Assembly: GCA_019416685.1 (NCBI GenBank)
Contig: DXWV01000050.1
Location: forward strand, 111,828 to 175,827
DNA length: 64,000 bases
DNA from: Bacteroides sp.
Lineage (GTDB): Bacteria > Bacteroidota > Bacteroidia > Bacteroidales > Bacteroidaceae
Direction of reading: 5' to 3'
The stretch's first letter is position 1. Every line of letters starts with the position of its first letter. Position numbers and translations under genes: made by a program. Of the stretch, positions 46,301-54,333 are shown in pieces. Under the pieces are notes generated by a model. It did no database searches. It was not told the origin of the DNA and saw nothing but the letters and a program-made list of their open reading frames with translations.

Positions 46301-46393
46301 TACATCAGTGGATTGGACAGTTTGCCGAAAGGTACTTATCTTATTGTAGTGGAAGCTGGAACAACGAAGTTTGTGAAGAAACTGTTAAAGTAA
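43313..46393 (+). CDS. Multidomain PL11 rhamnogalacturonan lyase with LamG and T9SS-like tail
   Basis: The 1026-residue protein has a signal peptide ending WGQAQ. Its first 620 residues are a PL11 lyase: FLSWRSLTTDTRKLGFDIYR, DCSVGDVDGDGEYEIIVKWDP, VYDFDGDGKAEVACKTAPGT, VADVDGDGYDEIVYGAC and ILGDWREEVILWDS. A putative-Ig-like segment follows, then a LamG/concanavalin-like domain (LAYFSFDETTGT to LHIYGGAM) closely similar to that in the PL1 enzyme, then a C-terminal sorting-like tail ending KFVKKLLK. It differs from the short PL11 at 11502-13334 and is probably the outer, endo-acting lyase of the locus. It closes the operon that begins with PL1. Confidence 0.87.
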   Translation: MKKISIILWLLLLGGIMMPLWGQAQEKLDRGVVAVKCSDGVFLSWRSLTTDTRKLGFDIYRDGVKITTIPVVTTTNYVDKDGTATSRYVLKGILDGVETETTKEVNVWAEQYKKIPLRRPEGGVTLPYDVVQTDKDKTRETYPNGQEYTYTPNDCSVGDVDGDGEYEIIVKWDPTNSRDNSFYGYTGNVYLDCYKLDGTFMWRIDLGRNIRAGAHYTQFMVYDFDGDGKAEVACKTAPGTIDGQGKFVIMGNDDPNADYRSSGGKAGIVVEGPEYLTVFNGRTGAEVSTIAYSPLRGNINDWGDGYGNRSERYLACVAYLDGVKPSLVMCRGYYARTALTAYDFDGTKLTMKWAHDSKVSGSGAYGQGNHNLSVADVDGDGYDEIVYGACVIDHDGKTLYRTGLGHGDAIHLSDLDPDLDGLEVFSPHEEKTAAYGYEMHSAATGEIIFGEKTGTDVGRGIAADIDPNYRGFEMWSTANGNVYDCKGNIIASKNRPSVNFRVYWDGDLQDELLDGVKIDKWNGTKVNRMITLSDYSNATSCNSTKATPNLSADILGDWREEVILWDSKTCSDLLIFTTVIPTEYKITTLMHDHVYRLGVAWQNVAYNQPPHLGYYPGDQDTENASFAKKGVGYLNQSLELGEAISPISYSWKNADDVKITGMPEGLVITVDKEECFFTIEGTPETTGTYTYTIESVGGLTVATLSGTIKVKAPVVLNELAYFSFDETTGTSAVNSVYGKAEAVGFVPTWISGVRQQALELPATPATRRMEQPSYDQLQLGTGDFSVELWFRSNGDNGVDWYLFHKGSHAKNASTGATGKWVGLQYKNGNLTFGVDDDVTKSNLDIPATQYFNGEWNHIVCVRDGETKTLKMYINGVFQGEVTDKTGDISESELFVIGNCNVNFNTPFIGAIDELHIYGGAMSAAKAKERYELNKPTGISGETVFHSDLNIYPLYFKDEITVEFPAEISGCTTVSMYSSAGTLVHRTAYVVDGGAVLYISGLDSLPKGTYLIVVEAGTTKFVKKLLK

Positions 46394-46496
46394 TAACATT
46401 TGATTTGTTTTCTATGGTACACGGATGAGGCAGATAGAGGACGGATGACAACGGATAAGATTCTCTACTTTTGATTAATAAATAAATAAAATCCCC

Positions 46497-46526
46497 GTTG
46501 TTTCTGCCTTTTCTGTCTTATCTTTG
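46497..46526 (+). promoter_or_regulatory. Candidate promoter upstream of the GH2 gene
   Basis: TATCTTTG at 46519-46526 matches TAnnTTTG, with GTTG at 46497-46500 in the -33 position and an 18-base spacer. Transcription would begin about 46533, immediately before the perfect hairpin at 46536-46594. Confidence 0.5.
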
Positions 46527-46535
46527 TGTTATACA

Positions 46536-46594
46536 AAAGCACAGAATTTCAATTGTTCTATACAGAGTTTAAAACAATTGAAATTCTGTGCTTT
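46536..46594. repeat. Perfect 22-bp inverted repeat (hairpin) in the GH2 leader
   Basis: Left arm 46536-46557 and right arm 46573-46594 are exact complements over 22 bases (AAAGCACAGAATTTCAATTG... with its complement), with a 15-base loop. No T run follows, so it is unlikely to be a simple terminator. It lies 41 bases upstream of the GH2 start. Confidence 0.85.
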
Positions 46595-46635
46595 CTGTAG
46601 TAAACTGATTTACACTGTTAATTTTCCTATTTGAG

Positions 46636-49482
46636 ATGAAATATATATTAGCTTTCTGGTTTATTTTTCTCTTTCAGGCAGTTTTTGCCCAGTCTACACA
46701 TCGCCGCTATCTTTCCGGTACGGGATTGAATCACACCGTGATGTGGGATTTCTATTGTTCCGATGGGAATAATAGTCGTCGGTGGAGTAAAATCGAAGTA
46801 CCCTCACAATGGGAATTACAAGGCTTTGGTACTTATACCTACGGACGGTGGTACAAGGAAAAAGGAGTAAAGAATCCGAGTATGGAAACCGGAATTTACC
46901 GACATTCTTTTAAAGTACCGAAAGAATACACCGGCCAGACAGTGCAAATCGTTTTTGATGGGGTAATGACTGATACTGAAGTTTTGGTGAACGATTGTGT
47001 AGCAGGACCGATTCATCAAGGAGGGTTTTATCGTTTCTCCTATGATATAACCAAGCTCCTGAATTTTGGAGGTAAGAACCGGTTGGAGGTGCGTGTCAGT
47101 AAGCATTCTGCCAATAAATCGGTAAATGCTGCCGAGCGTAAGGCAGACTGGTGGCTGTTTGGCGGTATCTATCGTCCGGTATGGCTTGAAATAAAACCAA
47201 AGGAACATATCGATCGGGTTGCAGTGAATGCTTTGTGTGATGGACATTTGTTGGCGGATGTCTATTTGTCAGGAGCAAAATCCGGTTATTGTTTATTAGC
47301 AACTGTTGAGAATCTAAAGAGTGGTGAGTTGCTCAAAGAACATTCTTTCCAACTAACAGATAGTGCTACTCTTTACCGGTTGGATACTCAATGGGGGAAT
47401 ATTCTTCCCTGGACCCCTGAGTCTCCGAATCTTTATCTTCTTAAATTAAAACTGCTCAATCGGAGCGGACAACTATTACATCAACACCAAGAACGTATCG
47501 GGTTTCGTACGGTAGAGTTTCGTCCCCGGGACGGAATTTATGTCAATGGTGTGAAGATTGTAATGAAAGGTATCAACCGTCACTCTTTCCACCCGGATGG
47601 TGGACGCACTACGAATAAAGAGATTAGTGTGCGGGATGCTTTGTTATTGAAAGAGATGAATATGAATGCTGTCCGTTCTCACTATCCGCCTGATACACAT
47701 TTCCTGGATGCTTGTGATTCGTTGGGACTTTTTGTTATTGATGAATTGGCTGGCTGGCAAAATGCTTATGATGAAAATGTAGGCAAACGTTTACAACAGG
47801 AGATGATTGTCCGTGACGTAAATCATCCTTCTATTGTGCTTTGGAGTAATGGGAACGAAGGAGGCTGGAATTCCGCTCTTGATAAACATTTCTCGGATTA
47901 TGATCCTCAGCAACGGCATGTAATTCATCCCTGGGCCGATTTTAACGGACTGGATACACATCACTATCCGGCGTATCTCACCGGCGTAGCCCGTTTTACT
48001 AATGGCTATAATGTCTTTATGCCTACCGAATTTATGCATGGTCAGTACGATCAGGGGCATGGAGCCGGACTGGAAGATTTTTGGGTTAACTACACTTCTC
48101 ATCCTCTTTTTGCCGGTGGCTTTATGTGGGCGTTTTCCGATGAAGCTGTCCGCCGGACAGATCAGGGCGGGCAATTGGATTCTGATCGGTTCAATGCTCC
48201 CGATGGGATTGTTGGACCTTATCGTGAGCGGGAAGGAAGTGTGTATACAGTACGCGAAGTCTGGGCTCCCATTCAGTTCCGGCAATTGTATATCACTCCT
48301 TCTTTTCGCGGAGAATTTGCTATCACCAATACCTATTTATATACTAATCTCCGCGATTGCCGGATGAATTACCGTCTTCATCGTTATCCTTCACCTCTGC
48401 AAAAGGAGGTTGATGGCTGTTGCATTGATAGCGGAGAAGTTCGTTTACCGTCTCTTGCCCCCGGTGAAACCGGATATGCACACATGCAGTTGCCTTCCTG
48501 CTTTTGGGAGGCAGATGTGTTGGAATTGGAAGCTTTCGGACCGGATGGTAAGAGTCTTTGTAACTGGACATGGCCTGTGCGTTATGCCGATGAGTATTTG
48601 AAGCGTGAAATGCCTTCCTTCCTAACCGCTAATAAGAATATGGCTTCTTTAAGTCAGTGTGATTCGCTGGTGACATTAAGTAGTAATGGGATTGCTGTTT
48701 CTTTTCGGAAGAGTAATGCCACTATTGCCAAGGTGGTAAAAGAAAAAATACATATCAAAGTTCCATTAACCAATGGTCCTCTTCCGGTAGGCATGAAAAT
48801 GGAATTGGTTCGTTATTCCACTCGTTTGGAGGGAAACGATGCGGTGTTCTGTGCTTATTACCGGGGTGGCGTTGACTCTATACAGTGGCGTCTCTCGGCT
48901 TCCGGTCTGTTATCTATGGATGCTGTATTACTCAATCGCGCTTCAGGCGGAGGCGGATTTGATGATGCTTTTATGGATGAGGCTGTATTGAATCTTGGTC
49001 TGACCTTTTCTTATCCAGAGGCAGCTTGTACGGGAATGCGTTGGTTCGGACGTGGTCCCTATCGCGTATGGAAGAATCGGGTGAAAGGAACCAATTATGC
49101 TGTATGGCAAAAAGCGTATAACAACACGATAACCGGAGAGAGTTTTGAGAATCTGGTTTATCCTGAGTTTAAAGGATATCACGCTAATTTTTATTGGGCT
49201 ACAGTACAGAGTCGCATTGCTCCTTTTACGGTTTATTCTTCTACCGATGGACTCTTTCTGCGCATGTTTACTCCACAAGAGCCTTTCGGTAGGCAGGATG
49301 GGATTAATACGATGCCCGATTTTCCTTCCGGAGACATCTCTTTCTTATTAGATATTCCCGCTATCCGTTCATTTAAACCGATATCACAACATGGACCACA
49401 CAGCCAACCGGGAATTGTACGTATTAAAAAAGGAGATAAAGGATTGAGCATCAGATTGGTTTTTGACTTTAAATTGGATTAA
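46636..49482 (+). CDS. GH2 family glycoside hydrolase (beta-galactosidase-like)
   Basis: The 948-residue protein has a signal peptide ending AVFAQ. GH2 domains follow in order: N-terminal sugar-binding jelly roll (IEVPSQWELQGFGTYTYG; GIYRHSF), immunoglobulin-like domain, TIM barrel (MKGINRHSFHPDGGRTT; MNMNAVRSHYPPDTHFLD), and a C-terminal beta-galactosidase small-chain-like region. The acid/base Glu is in LWSNGNEGGW and the nucleophile Glu in FMPTEFMHGQ. In rhamnogalacturonan I loci such enzymes remove galactose or other side-chain sugars. The exact substrate is not visible. It has its own candidate promoter. Confidence 0.87.
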   Translation: MKYILAFWFIFLFQAVFAQSTHRRYLSGTGLNHTVMWDFYCSDGNNSRRWSKIEVPSQWELQGFGTYTYGRWYKEKGVKNPSMETGIYRHSFKVPKEYTGQTVQIVFDGVMTDTEVLVNDCVAGPIHQGGFYRFSYDITKLLNFGGKNRLEVRVSKHSANKSVNAAERKADWWLFGGIYRPVWLEIKPKEHIDRVAVNALCDGHLLADVYLSGAKSGYCLLATVENLKSGELLKEHSFQLTDSATLYRLDTQWGNILPWTPESPNLYLLKLKLLNRSGQLLHQHQERIGFRTVEFRPRDGIYVNGVKIVMKGINRHSFHPDGGRTTNKEISVRDALLLKEMNMNAVRSHYPPDTHFLDACDSLGLFVIDELAGWQNAYDENVGKRLQQEMIVRDVNHPSIVLWSNGNEGGWNSALDKHFSDYDPQQRHVIHPWADFNGLDTHHYPAYLTGVARFTNGYNVFMPTEFMHGQYDQGHGAGLEDFWVNYTSHPLFAGGFMWAFSDEAVRRTDQGGQLDSDRFNAPDGIVGPYREREGSVYTVREVWAPIQFRQLYITPSFRGEFAITNTYLYTNLRDCRMNYRLHRYPSPLQKEVDGCCIDSGEVRLPSLAPGETGYAHMQLPSCFWEADVLELEAFGPDGKSLCNWTWPVRYADEYLKREMPSFLTANKNMASLSQCDSLVTLSSNGIAVSFRKSNATIAKVVKEKIHIKVPLTNGPLPVGMKMELVRYSTRLEGNDAVFCAYYRGGVDSIQWRLSASGLLSMDAVLLNRASGGGGFDDAFMDEAVLNLGLTFSYPEAACTGMRWFGRGPYRVWKNRVKGTNYAVWQKAYNNTITGESFENLVYPEFKGYHANFYWATVQSRIAPFTVYSSTDGLFLRMFTPQEPFGRQDGINTMPDFPSGDISFLLDIPAIRSFKPISQHGPHSQPGIVRIKKGDKGLSIRLVFDFKLD

Positions 49483-49863
49483 CCTTAGTTGTCAAAATCG
49501 CTATTATCTCTCATCCGTTGCATACGTATAAAGCAGCTGACTGTCTTTTGATATCAGAAATGTTACTACTTATCTTTTTGAAAAACAGATGATTAATAGT
49601 ATGCATTCTTTGCATTATAAAAGTACGTACTTAAGTATGTGTTAAATGTACACTTTTGTATGATAATAGTACGTACTTTATGTATACAAAAGTGTACACT
49701 TTTGCATGTGTAAAATTTATAGTTAAAGAATAATGTTAATTGTGTTAATAAAAAGTTGATGATAAAGCTAAACTTTATTGGTAGCTTTGAGACCTGATCC
49801 CATCGGTAGATTCGTTTTTTTTCATTTCTGAATAAAATTGTAGTATTTTTAGAAAAATATTTT
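49483..49863. promoter_or_regulatory. Upstream region of the AraC gene with duplicated palindromes
   Basis: A 430-bp gap without genes. Within it, 49621-49708 holds two 46-bp-spaced copies of a unit consisting of an AGTACGTACT palindrome followed by TGTACACTTTTG(T/C)ATG. The inner copy forms an 18-bp perfect palindrome CAAAAGTGTACACTTTTG at 49687-49704, and 49647-49661 pairs exactly with 49684-49698. This looks like an operator array. The rest of the gap shows nothing else I can name. Confidence 0.55.
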
Positions 49864-49871
49864 TATCTTTG
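49864..49871 (+). promoter_or_regulatory. Candidate -7 element of the AraC-type regulator gene
   Basis: TATCTTTG matches TAnnTTTG and lies about 41 bases before the ATG at 49913. The -33 region (ATTG at 49837-49840) is slightly too far upstream, so the assignment is tentative. Confidence 0.4.
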
Positions 49872-49912
49872 TCTGTTGTTTCTTACTATTTACATATTAT
49901 GATAGGGCACGT

Positions 49913-50848
49913 ATGACTAAGAATTATAACGATTTAGGAGTTGAATTCAAGTATCTGATAGTAAATGATATGGATCGCAAGTTCGGTTTGTGGGTCAATA
50001 CAGTGGGCTTTCAGTCTATTTTGCCGGACTCCCCTTATCCATTGAAAAATCATCCTTCGGGTTACTTCTTTAATACTGCTAAGGGACGTATTCTGCGCGA
50101 ATATCAAATAGTATATATAACAAAAGGGCGAGGTTTATTTACTTCGGAAACAACCCCCGAAAAGCAAGTTTGTAAGGGGCGTTTAATGGTGCTTTTTCCG
50201 GGACAATGGCATACGTATCATCCTTATCAGCAAACCGGATGGAATGAATATTATATTGGTTTTGAGGGGCCGGTAGTTAATAACCTTTTTAGTGAGGGTT
50301 TTCTTTCTAAAGATAATCAGATACTTGAAGTGGGATTGAATGAAGAGTTAGTTTCACTTTTCTCTCGTGCATTGGAGATTGCAGAACAAGATAAGATCTC
50401 AGCTCAGCAATATCTTTCGGGTATTGTAATGCATATGCTTGGAATGATCCTTTCTATTTCTAAGAATAAAATCTTTGAGGTAGGGGATGTAGACCAAAAG
50501 ATTGAACAAGCTAAAATTATCATGAACGAAAATGTTTTTAAGGATATTGATCCGGAGGAACTGGCTATGAAATTAAATATTAGCTACTCATGGTTTCGTA
50601 AAGTGTTTAAAGACTATACAGGATATGCTCCGGCAAAATATTTCCAGGAATTGAAATTACGCAAAGCAAAACAACTACTGGTGGGGACTTCCCAATCAGT
50701 TAAAGAAATTTCTTTTATGCTCGGTTATAAATCGACTGAGCATTTCTTTTCACTTTTTAAAAAACGTACTGGATTTACTCCATTGGAATACCGCTCTTTT
50801 GGGCGTGAAACTGATATTTTGAAGAAGAATTTGATTAAATCAAAATAG
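49913..50848 (+). CDS. AraC-family transcriptional regulator, possible rhamnose/pectin regulator
   Basis: The 311-residue cytoplasmic protein has an N-terminal cupin-like effector domain (IVYITKGRGLFTSETTPEKQ; VLFPGQWHTYHPYQQTGWNEYYIGFEG) and a C-terminal double helix-turn-helix of AraC type (LAMKLNISYSWFRKVFKDYTGYAP and VKEISFMLGYKSTEHFFSLFKKRTGFTPLEYR). In Bacteroides thetaiotaomicron the L-rhamnose genes are controlled by an AraC-type protein (RhaR), so this is a candidate for the same role. No hybrid two-component sensor lies in the window. Its own upstream region carries a duplicated palindrome array. Ligand identity is not visible from sequence. Confidence 0.85.
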   Translation: MTKNYNDLGVEFKYLIVNDMDRKFGLWVNTVGFQSILPDSPYPLKNHPSGYFFNTAKGRILREYQIVYITKGRGLFTSETTPEKQVCKGRLMVLFPGQWHTYHPYQQTGWNEYYIGFEGPVVNNLFSEGFLSKDNQILEVGLNEELVSLFSRALEIAEQDKISAQQYLSGIVMHMLGMILSISKNKIFEVGDVDQKIEQAKIIMNENVFKDIDPEELAMKLNISYSWFRKVFKDYTGYAPAKYFQELKLRKAKQLLVGTSQSVKEISFMLGYKSTEHFFSLFKKRTGFTPLEYRSFGRETDILKKNLIKSK

Positions 50849-50966
50849 ATAGTTAAAAATCAGAATGATTATTGATTACCTGTTTTTCTGCTATTTTCTA
50901 GTTTAGAATTTGTTTTTTCTCTAAAGGAAAATCAAAAAAGGAAGTGTTTCTATCAAAAGGTTTATG

Positions 50967-50995
50967 TTTGCAAATAATAATGACACTTATATTTG
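50967..50995 (+). promoter_or_regulatory. Promoter of the third SusC/SusD operon
   Basis: TTTG at 50967-50970, a 17-base spacer and TATATTTG at 50988-50995 match the Bacteroides -33/-7 consensus well. Transcription would start near 51002, giving a leader of about 78 bases. Confidence 0.65.
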
Positions 50996-51009
50996 CAGAC
51001 ACAAAACCT

Positions 51010-51021
51010 GTGTTCGATAAC
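51010..51021 (+). promoter_or_regulatory. Shared 12-mer GTGTTCGATAAC in the SusC3 leader
   Basis: The same 12 bases occur at 23006-23017, upstream of the beta-rich protein gene, with further matching flanking bases. Here the motif lies just downstream of the predicted transcription start. It may be a regulator binding site or an RNA element. Confidence 0.4.
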
Positions 51022-51079
51022 GGATCATGCTTTGTTGAACTTGAATTTATTTATTAATCAAATTATATATTAATAATCT

Positions 51080-54000
51080 ATGAGAATCTTACGCAAAAAC
51101 CTCTGCTTATTGATGCTTCTGTTAATAAGCTGTCCTCTAAGTATTTTTGCTCAGAACAAAACAATTACCGGTACGGTTCGTGATGCGGTGGACGTGGTGA
51201 TTGGTGCTTCTGTAACTGTGAAAGGCAACAATTCTGTCGGTACGATTACCGATATTGATGGTAACTTTAAGCTCTCAGTACCCGCTTCTGCCAGGGAGTT
51301 GGTTGTTTCATTTGTAGGCTATGACAATCAGACTGTTTTAATTGACAGTAAAACTCATTTTGACATTACATTAAAGGAATCCAGTGTGATGCTGGACGAA
51401 GTAGTGGCTATCGGTTATGCGAAAGTAAAACGTAGAGATCTCACGGGAGCTACCTCTTCAGTTTCAGCAGGAGAATTGGCAGCTGTGCCTGCAATGACTG
51501 CAGCGCAAGCACTACAGGGTAAGGCAGCTGGTGTTAATATTGTTACTGCAGGTGGTGCACCGGGTGCAAAAGTGGAAATTACAGTGCGTGGTGGAATGTC
51601 TATTACACAAAGTACCAAACCCCTCTATATTGTTGATGGCTTTGAGATGGAAGATGCTCTTACAAACATTGATGTCAATGATATTGAGAATATCGACATT
51701 CTGAAAGATGCTTCTTCTACAGCAATTTATGGTGCACGTGGTTCTAATGGCATTATTTTGATTACGACAAAGTCGGGTAAAAAAGGTAAGACACAGGTAA
51801 CATATAATACTTATTTCTCATTTGACAAACTTTCCAAAAAATTGGATATGATGTCTAATGCTGAAGAGTTTACAAAATATCAGTATGAGTTGGCTGCACT
51901 TCAAGGTGGATTGGCTAACTACAGTAATGTTTTCGACAATAGCTTAGGTGTGGATGCTCCTGATTTCTATACTGGTGCTTATAGTCGTATTGGTGACCGC
52001 TATGCCGGAGCTTCTACGCTTGATTGGCAAGATGAAGTTTTTGGTGGTTCTGCTCTGACTCAATCTCACAATGTAAATGTTACTGCCGGCACAGAGAAAA
52101 CTCAGGTAATGTTGAGTTACAACTTCAACGGTCAGGATGGTTTGCTGGCTAATCACGGTATGAAGAAAAGTTCTTTTCGCGCTAAAGTAAATTCAGAGCT
52201 TTATAAAGGTGTGCGTGTGGATGTAAATACTATGTTTTCTAATAATTCAGTTGATGGCGGTGGTGCTTATTCAGGTATGAAGAATGTGTTGCTCCAACCG
52301 ATTATTGGTGGTACACTCTTTACTCAGGATGAATTGTTGCATACACAGACCTATCCGGATTTTTCTGCTCTGGATGCCAGTTTCGATACAGCCAATCCGC
52401 TTGTACAAAATGAGGCTTCCACTTCCAACAAACGTGCTCGTATTTATACAGTCAATGCAGGTATTGAATTTGATATTCTGAAATATTTTACCTGGCGTAC
52501 AGCAGGTAGTTATACCTGGACAAACACTAAGTCTACTTCTTTTGCTGATGAAAACTCCACATCCTATCTGATGGATCAGAATACAGGTATGAATGGTAGT
52601 ATTGAAAACAAAGAATCTTATAAATGGCAAATCACCAACACCTTGAACTATAGCCAGACATTTGCTAAAAAACATAAAGTAAATGTGTTGTTGGGACATG
52701 AAGTTACTTATTCTGAATCTGAAGGAAATAAAATGGAACTTACCAAGTTCCCTTATCCTAATATCTTTGGGTTGGATAAGATTGATAATGCTACCGTAAA
52801 ATCAAAATCGGTAAGCCACTCACGTAATGGTGTTGTTTCTGCTTTTGCACGTGTAAATTATTCCTTTGATGAGCGTTATCTGTTGACAGGTACAGTTCGT
52901 GGTGATGGCTCTTCCAGATTCGCAAAAGGTAACAAATGGGGGGTATTCCCTTCGGTTTCCGGAGCATGGCGTATTTCAGAAGAACGTTTCTGGAAAGATA
53001 ATAAAGTGGCAGATGTTGTCAATAGCTTTAAGTTACGTGTAGGTTATGGTACAACAGGTAACTGTAATATCGACGACTATATGTATGTTACCTCTTTCAA
53101 AGAGTCTGATTATCCGATGAATAATATAGTAGGTTCTCCTGTTTATATTGTAGATGAAACCTTGGGAAATAAGAAACTGAAATGGGAGACTATGCGTTCG
53201 ACTAACATCGGTTTGGATTTATCTCTCTTCAATAGTCGTTTGAATATTACTGCTGAATGGTATAATAATCAGGTAGACGACTTGCTACTGAAGTGTGTGA
53301 TTCCTTCTTCAACAGGTTATAAGTATCAGTATCAGAATATTGGTAAAATACGTAATCGTGGTTGGGAATTTTCAATCAACACTGTAAATATACAGACTAA
53401 GGATTTCCGTTGGACCAGTGATTTGAACTTGGCTTTTAACCGTTCAAAGGTTCTTTCTTTGGAAAATGGAATCGAAAGTAAAACGTTCTCTGTAGGTGGA
53501 AATCGTTCGGGCATGGTGAACTATTATGCAAAAGTAGGCGATAGTTTAGGTGATATGTACGGATATATTTATGATGGTGTTTATACAACTGATGATTTTG
53601 TTCAGGGTGCCGACGGTAAATTGGCGCTGAAAGATGGTGTTGTCAGACCTGAAAAGGGAACACCGCAACCGGGTGATATCAAGTTTGCTGCGAATGATGT
53701 GGATAAAGATGGTAACCCTCAGTTCACAAAGAAAGAAACTAAGATTGGTAATGGTACCCCTGACTGTATCGGAGGATTCAATAATACCTTTAGTTATCGT
53801 GGGTTTGACTTGAGTGTTTTCATGAAGTTCTCTATTGGTAATGATGTTTATAATGCTACTAAGCACAGTATGAGTCCTTATGCTGCTTTCCAGAATGTAC
53901 CTACTGAATTCGGTAATCATTACTATCATCTGATAGACCCGCAGACCGGTAAACAGGCTACTACGTTGGAGCGTTTCAAAGAACTGAATCCGAATGAGGC

Positions 54001-54322
54001 TTCTGCAACATGGAATTTAGGCAAAACAAATTCCGGTTATATCACTTATCCTTCTTCTTATTACGTGGAAGATGGTTCTTATCTGCGTATTGCACAAGTG
54101 ACATTGGGTTATACATTGCCCAAAGTATGGCTGAAGAAGTTTATGATTTCTAATGCACGCCTTTATTTCACAGCCAATAATCTGGCAACCATTACCGGTT
54201 ACTCCGGTTATGACCCTGAGGTTTCTGCTGCCAATGATCAGGTTGTTTGTACACCGGGATATGATAGTTCTGCTTATCCACGTTCAAGAAGTTATGTCAT
54301 TGGTCTTAACTTAACATTCTAA
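51080..54322 (+). CDS. SusC-like TonB-dependent receptor 3
   Basis: The 1080-residue receptor has a signal peptide ending SIFAQ, the N-terminal KTITGTVRDAVDVVIGASVTV domain, and a canonical SusC plug (EVVAIGYAKVKRRDLTGATSS; PLYIVDGFEMEDAL; ILKDASSTAIYGARGSNGIILITTKSGKKG). It ends YVIGLNLTF. Among the three SusC proteins this one keeps the most standard signatures. It has its own strong promoter and lies right after the AraC gene, with the SusD-like gene 11 bp downstream. Confidence 0.94.
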   Translation: MRILRKNLCLLMLLLISCPLSIFAQNKTITGTVRDAVDVVIGASVTVKGNNSVGTITDIDGNFKLSVPASARELVVSFVGYDNQTVLIDSKTHFDITLKESSVMLDEVVAIGYAKVKRRDLTGATSSVSAGELAAVPAMTAAQALQGKAAGVNIVTAGGAPGAKVEITVRGGMSITQSTKPLYIVDGFEMEDALTNIDVNDIENIDILKDASSTAIYGARGSNGIILITTKSGKKGKTQVTYNTYFSFDKLSKKLDMMSNAEEFTKYQYELAALQGGLANYSNVFDNSLGVDAPDFYTGAYSRIGDRYAGASTLDWQDEVFGGSALTQSHNVNVTAGTEKTQVMLSYNFNGQDGLLANHGMKKSSFRAKVNSELYKGVRVDVNTMFSNNSVDGGGAYSGMKNVLLQPIIGGTLFTQDELLHTQTYPDFSALDASFDTANPLVQNEASTSNKRARIYTVNAGIEFDILKYFTWRTAGSYTWTNTKSTSFADENSTSYLMDQNTGMNGSIENKESYKWQITNTLNYSQTFAKKHKVNVLLGHEVTYSESEGNKMELTKFPYPNIFGLDKIDNATVKSKSVSHSRNGVVSAFARVNYSFDERYLLTGTVRGDGSSRFAKGNKWGVFPSVSGAWRISEERFWKDNKVADVVNSFKLRVGYGTTGNCNIDDYMYVTSFKESDYPMNNIVGSPVYIVDETLGNKKLKWETMRSTNIGLDLSLFNSRLNITAEWYNNQVDDLLLKCVIPSSTGYKYQYQNIGKIRNRGWEFSINTVNIQTKDFRWTSDLNLAFNRSKVLSLENGIESKTFSVGGNRSGMVNYYAKVGDSLGDMYGYIYDGVYTTDDFVQGADGKLALKDGVVRPEKGTPQPGDIKFAANDVDKDGNPQFTKKETKIGNGTPDCIGGFNNTFSYRGFDLSVFMKFSIGNDVYNATKHSMSPYAAFQNVPTEFGNHYYHLIDPQTGKQATTLERFKELNPNEASATWNLGKTNSGYITYPSSYYVEDGSYLRIAQVTLGYTLPKVWLKKFMISNARLYFTANNLATITGYSGYDPEVSAANDQVVCTPGYDSSAYPRSRSYVIGLNLTF

Positions 54323-54333
54323 ACTTACACATT

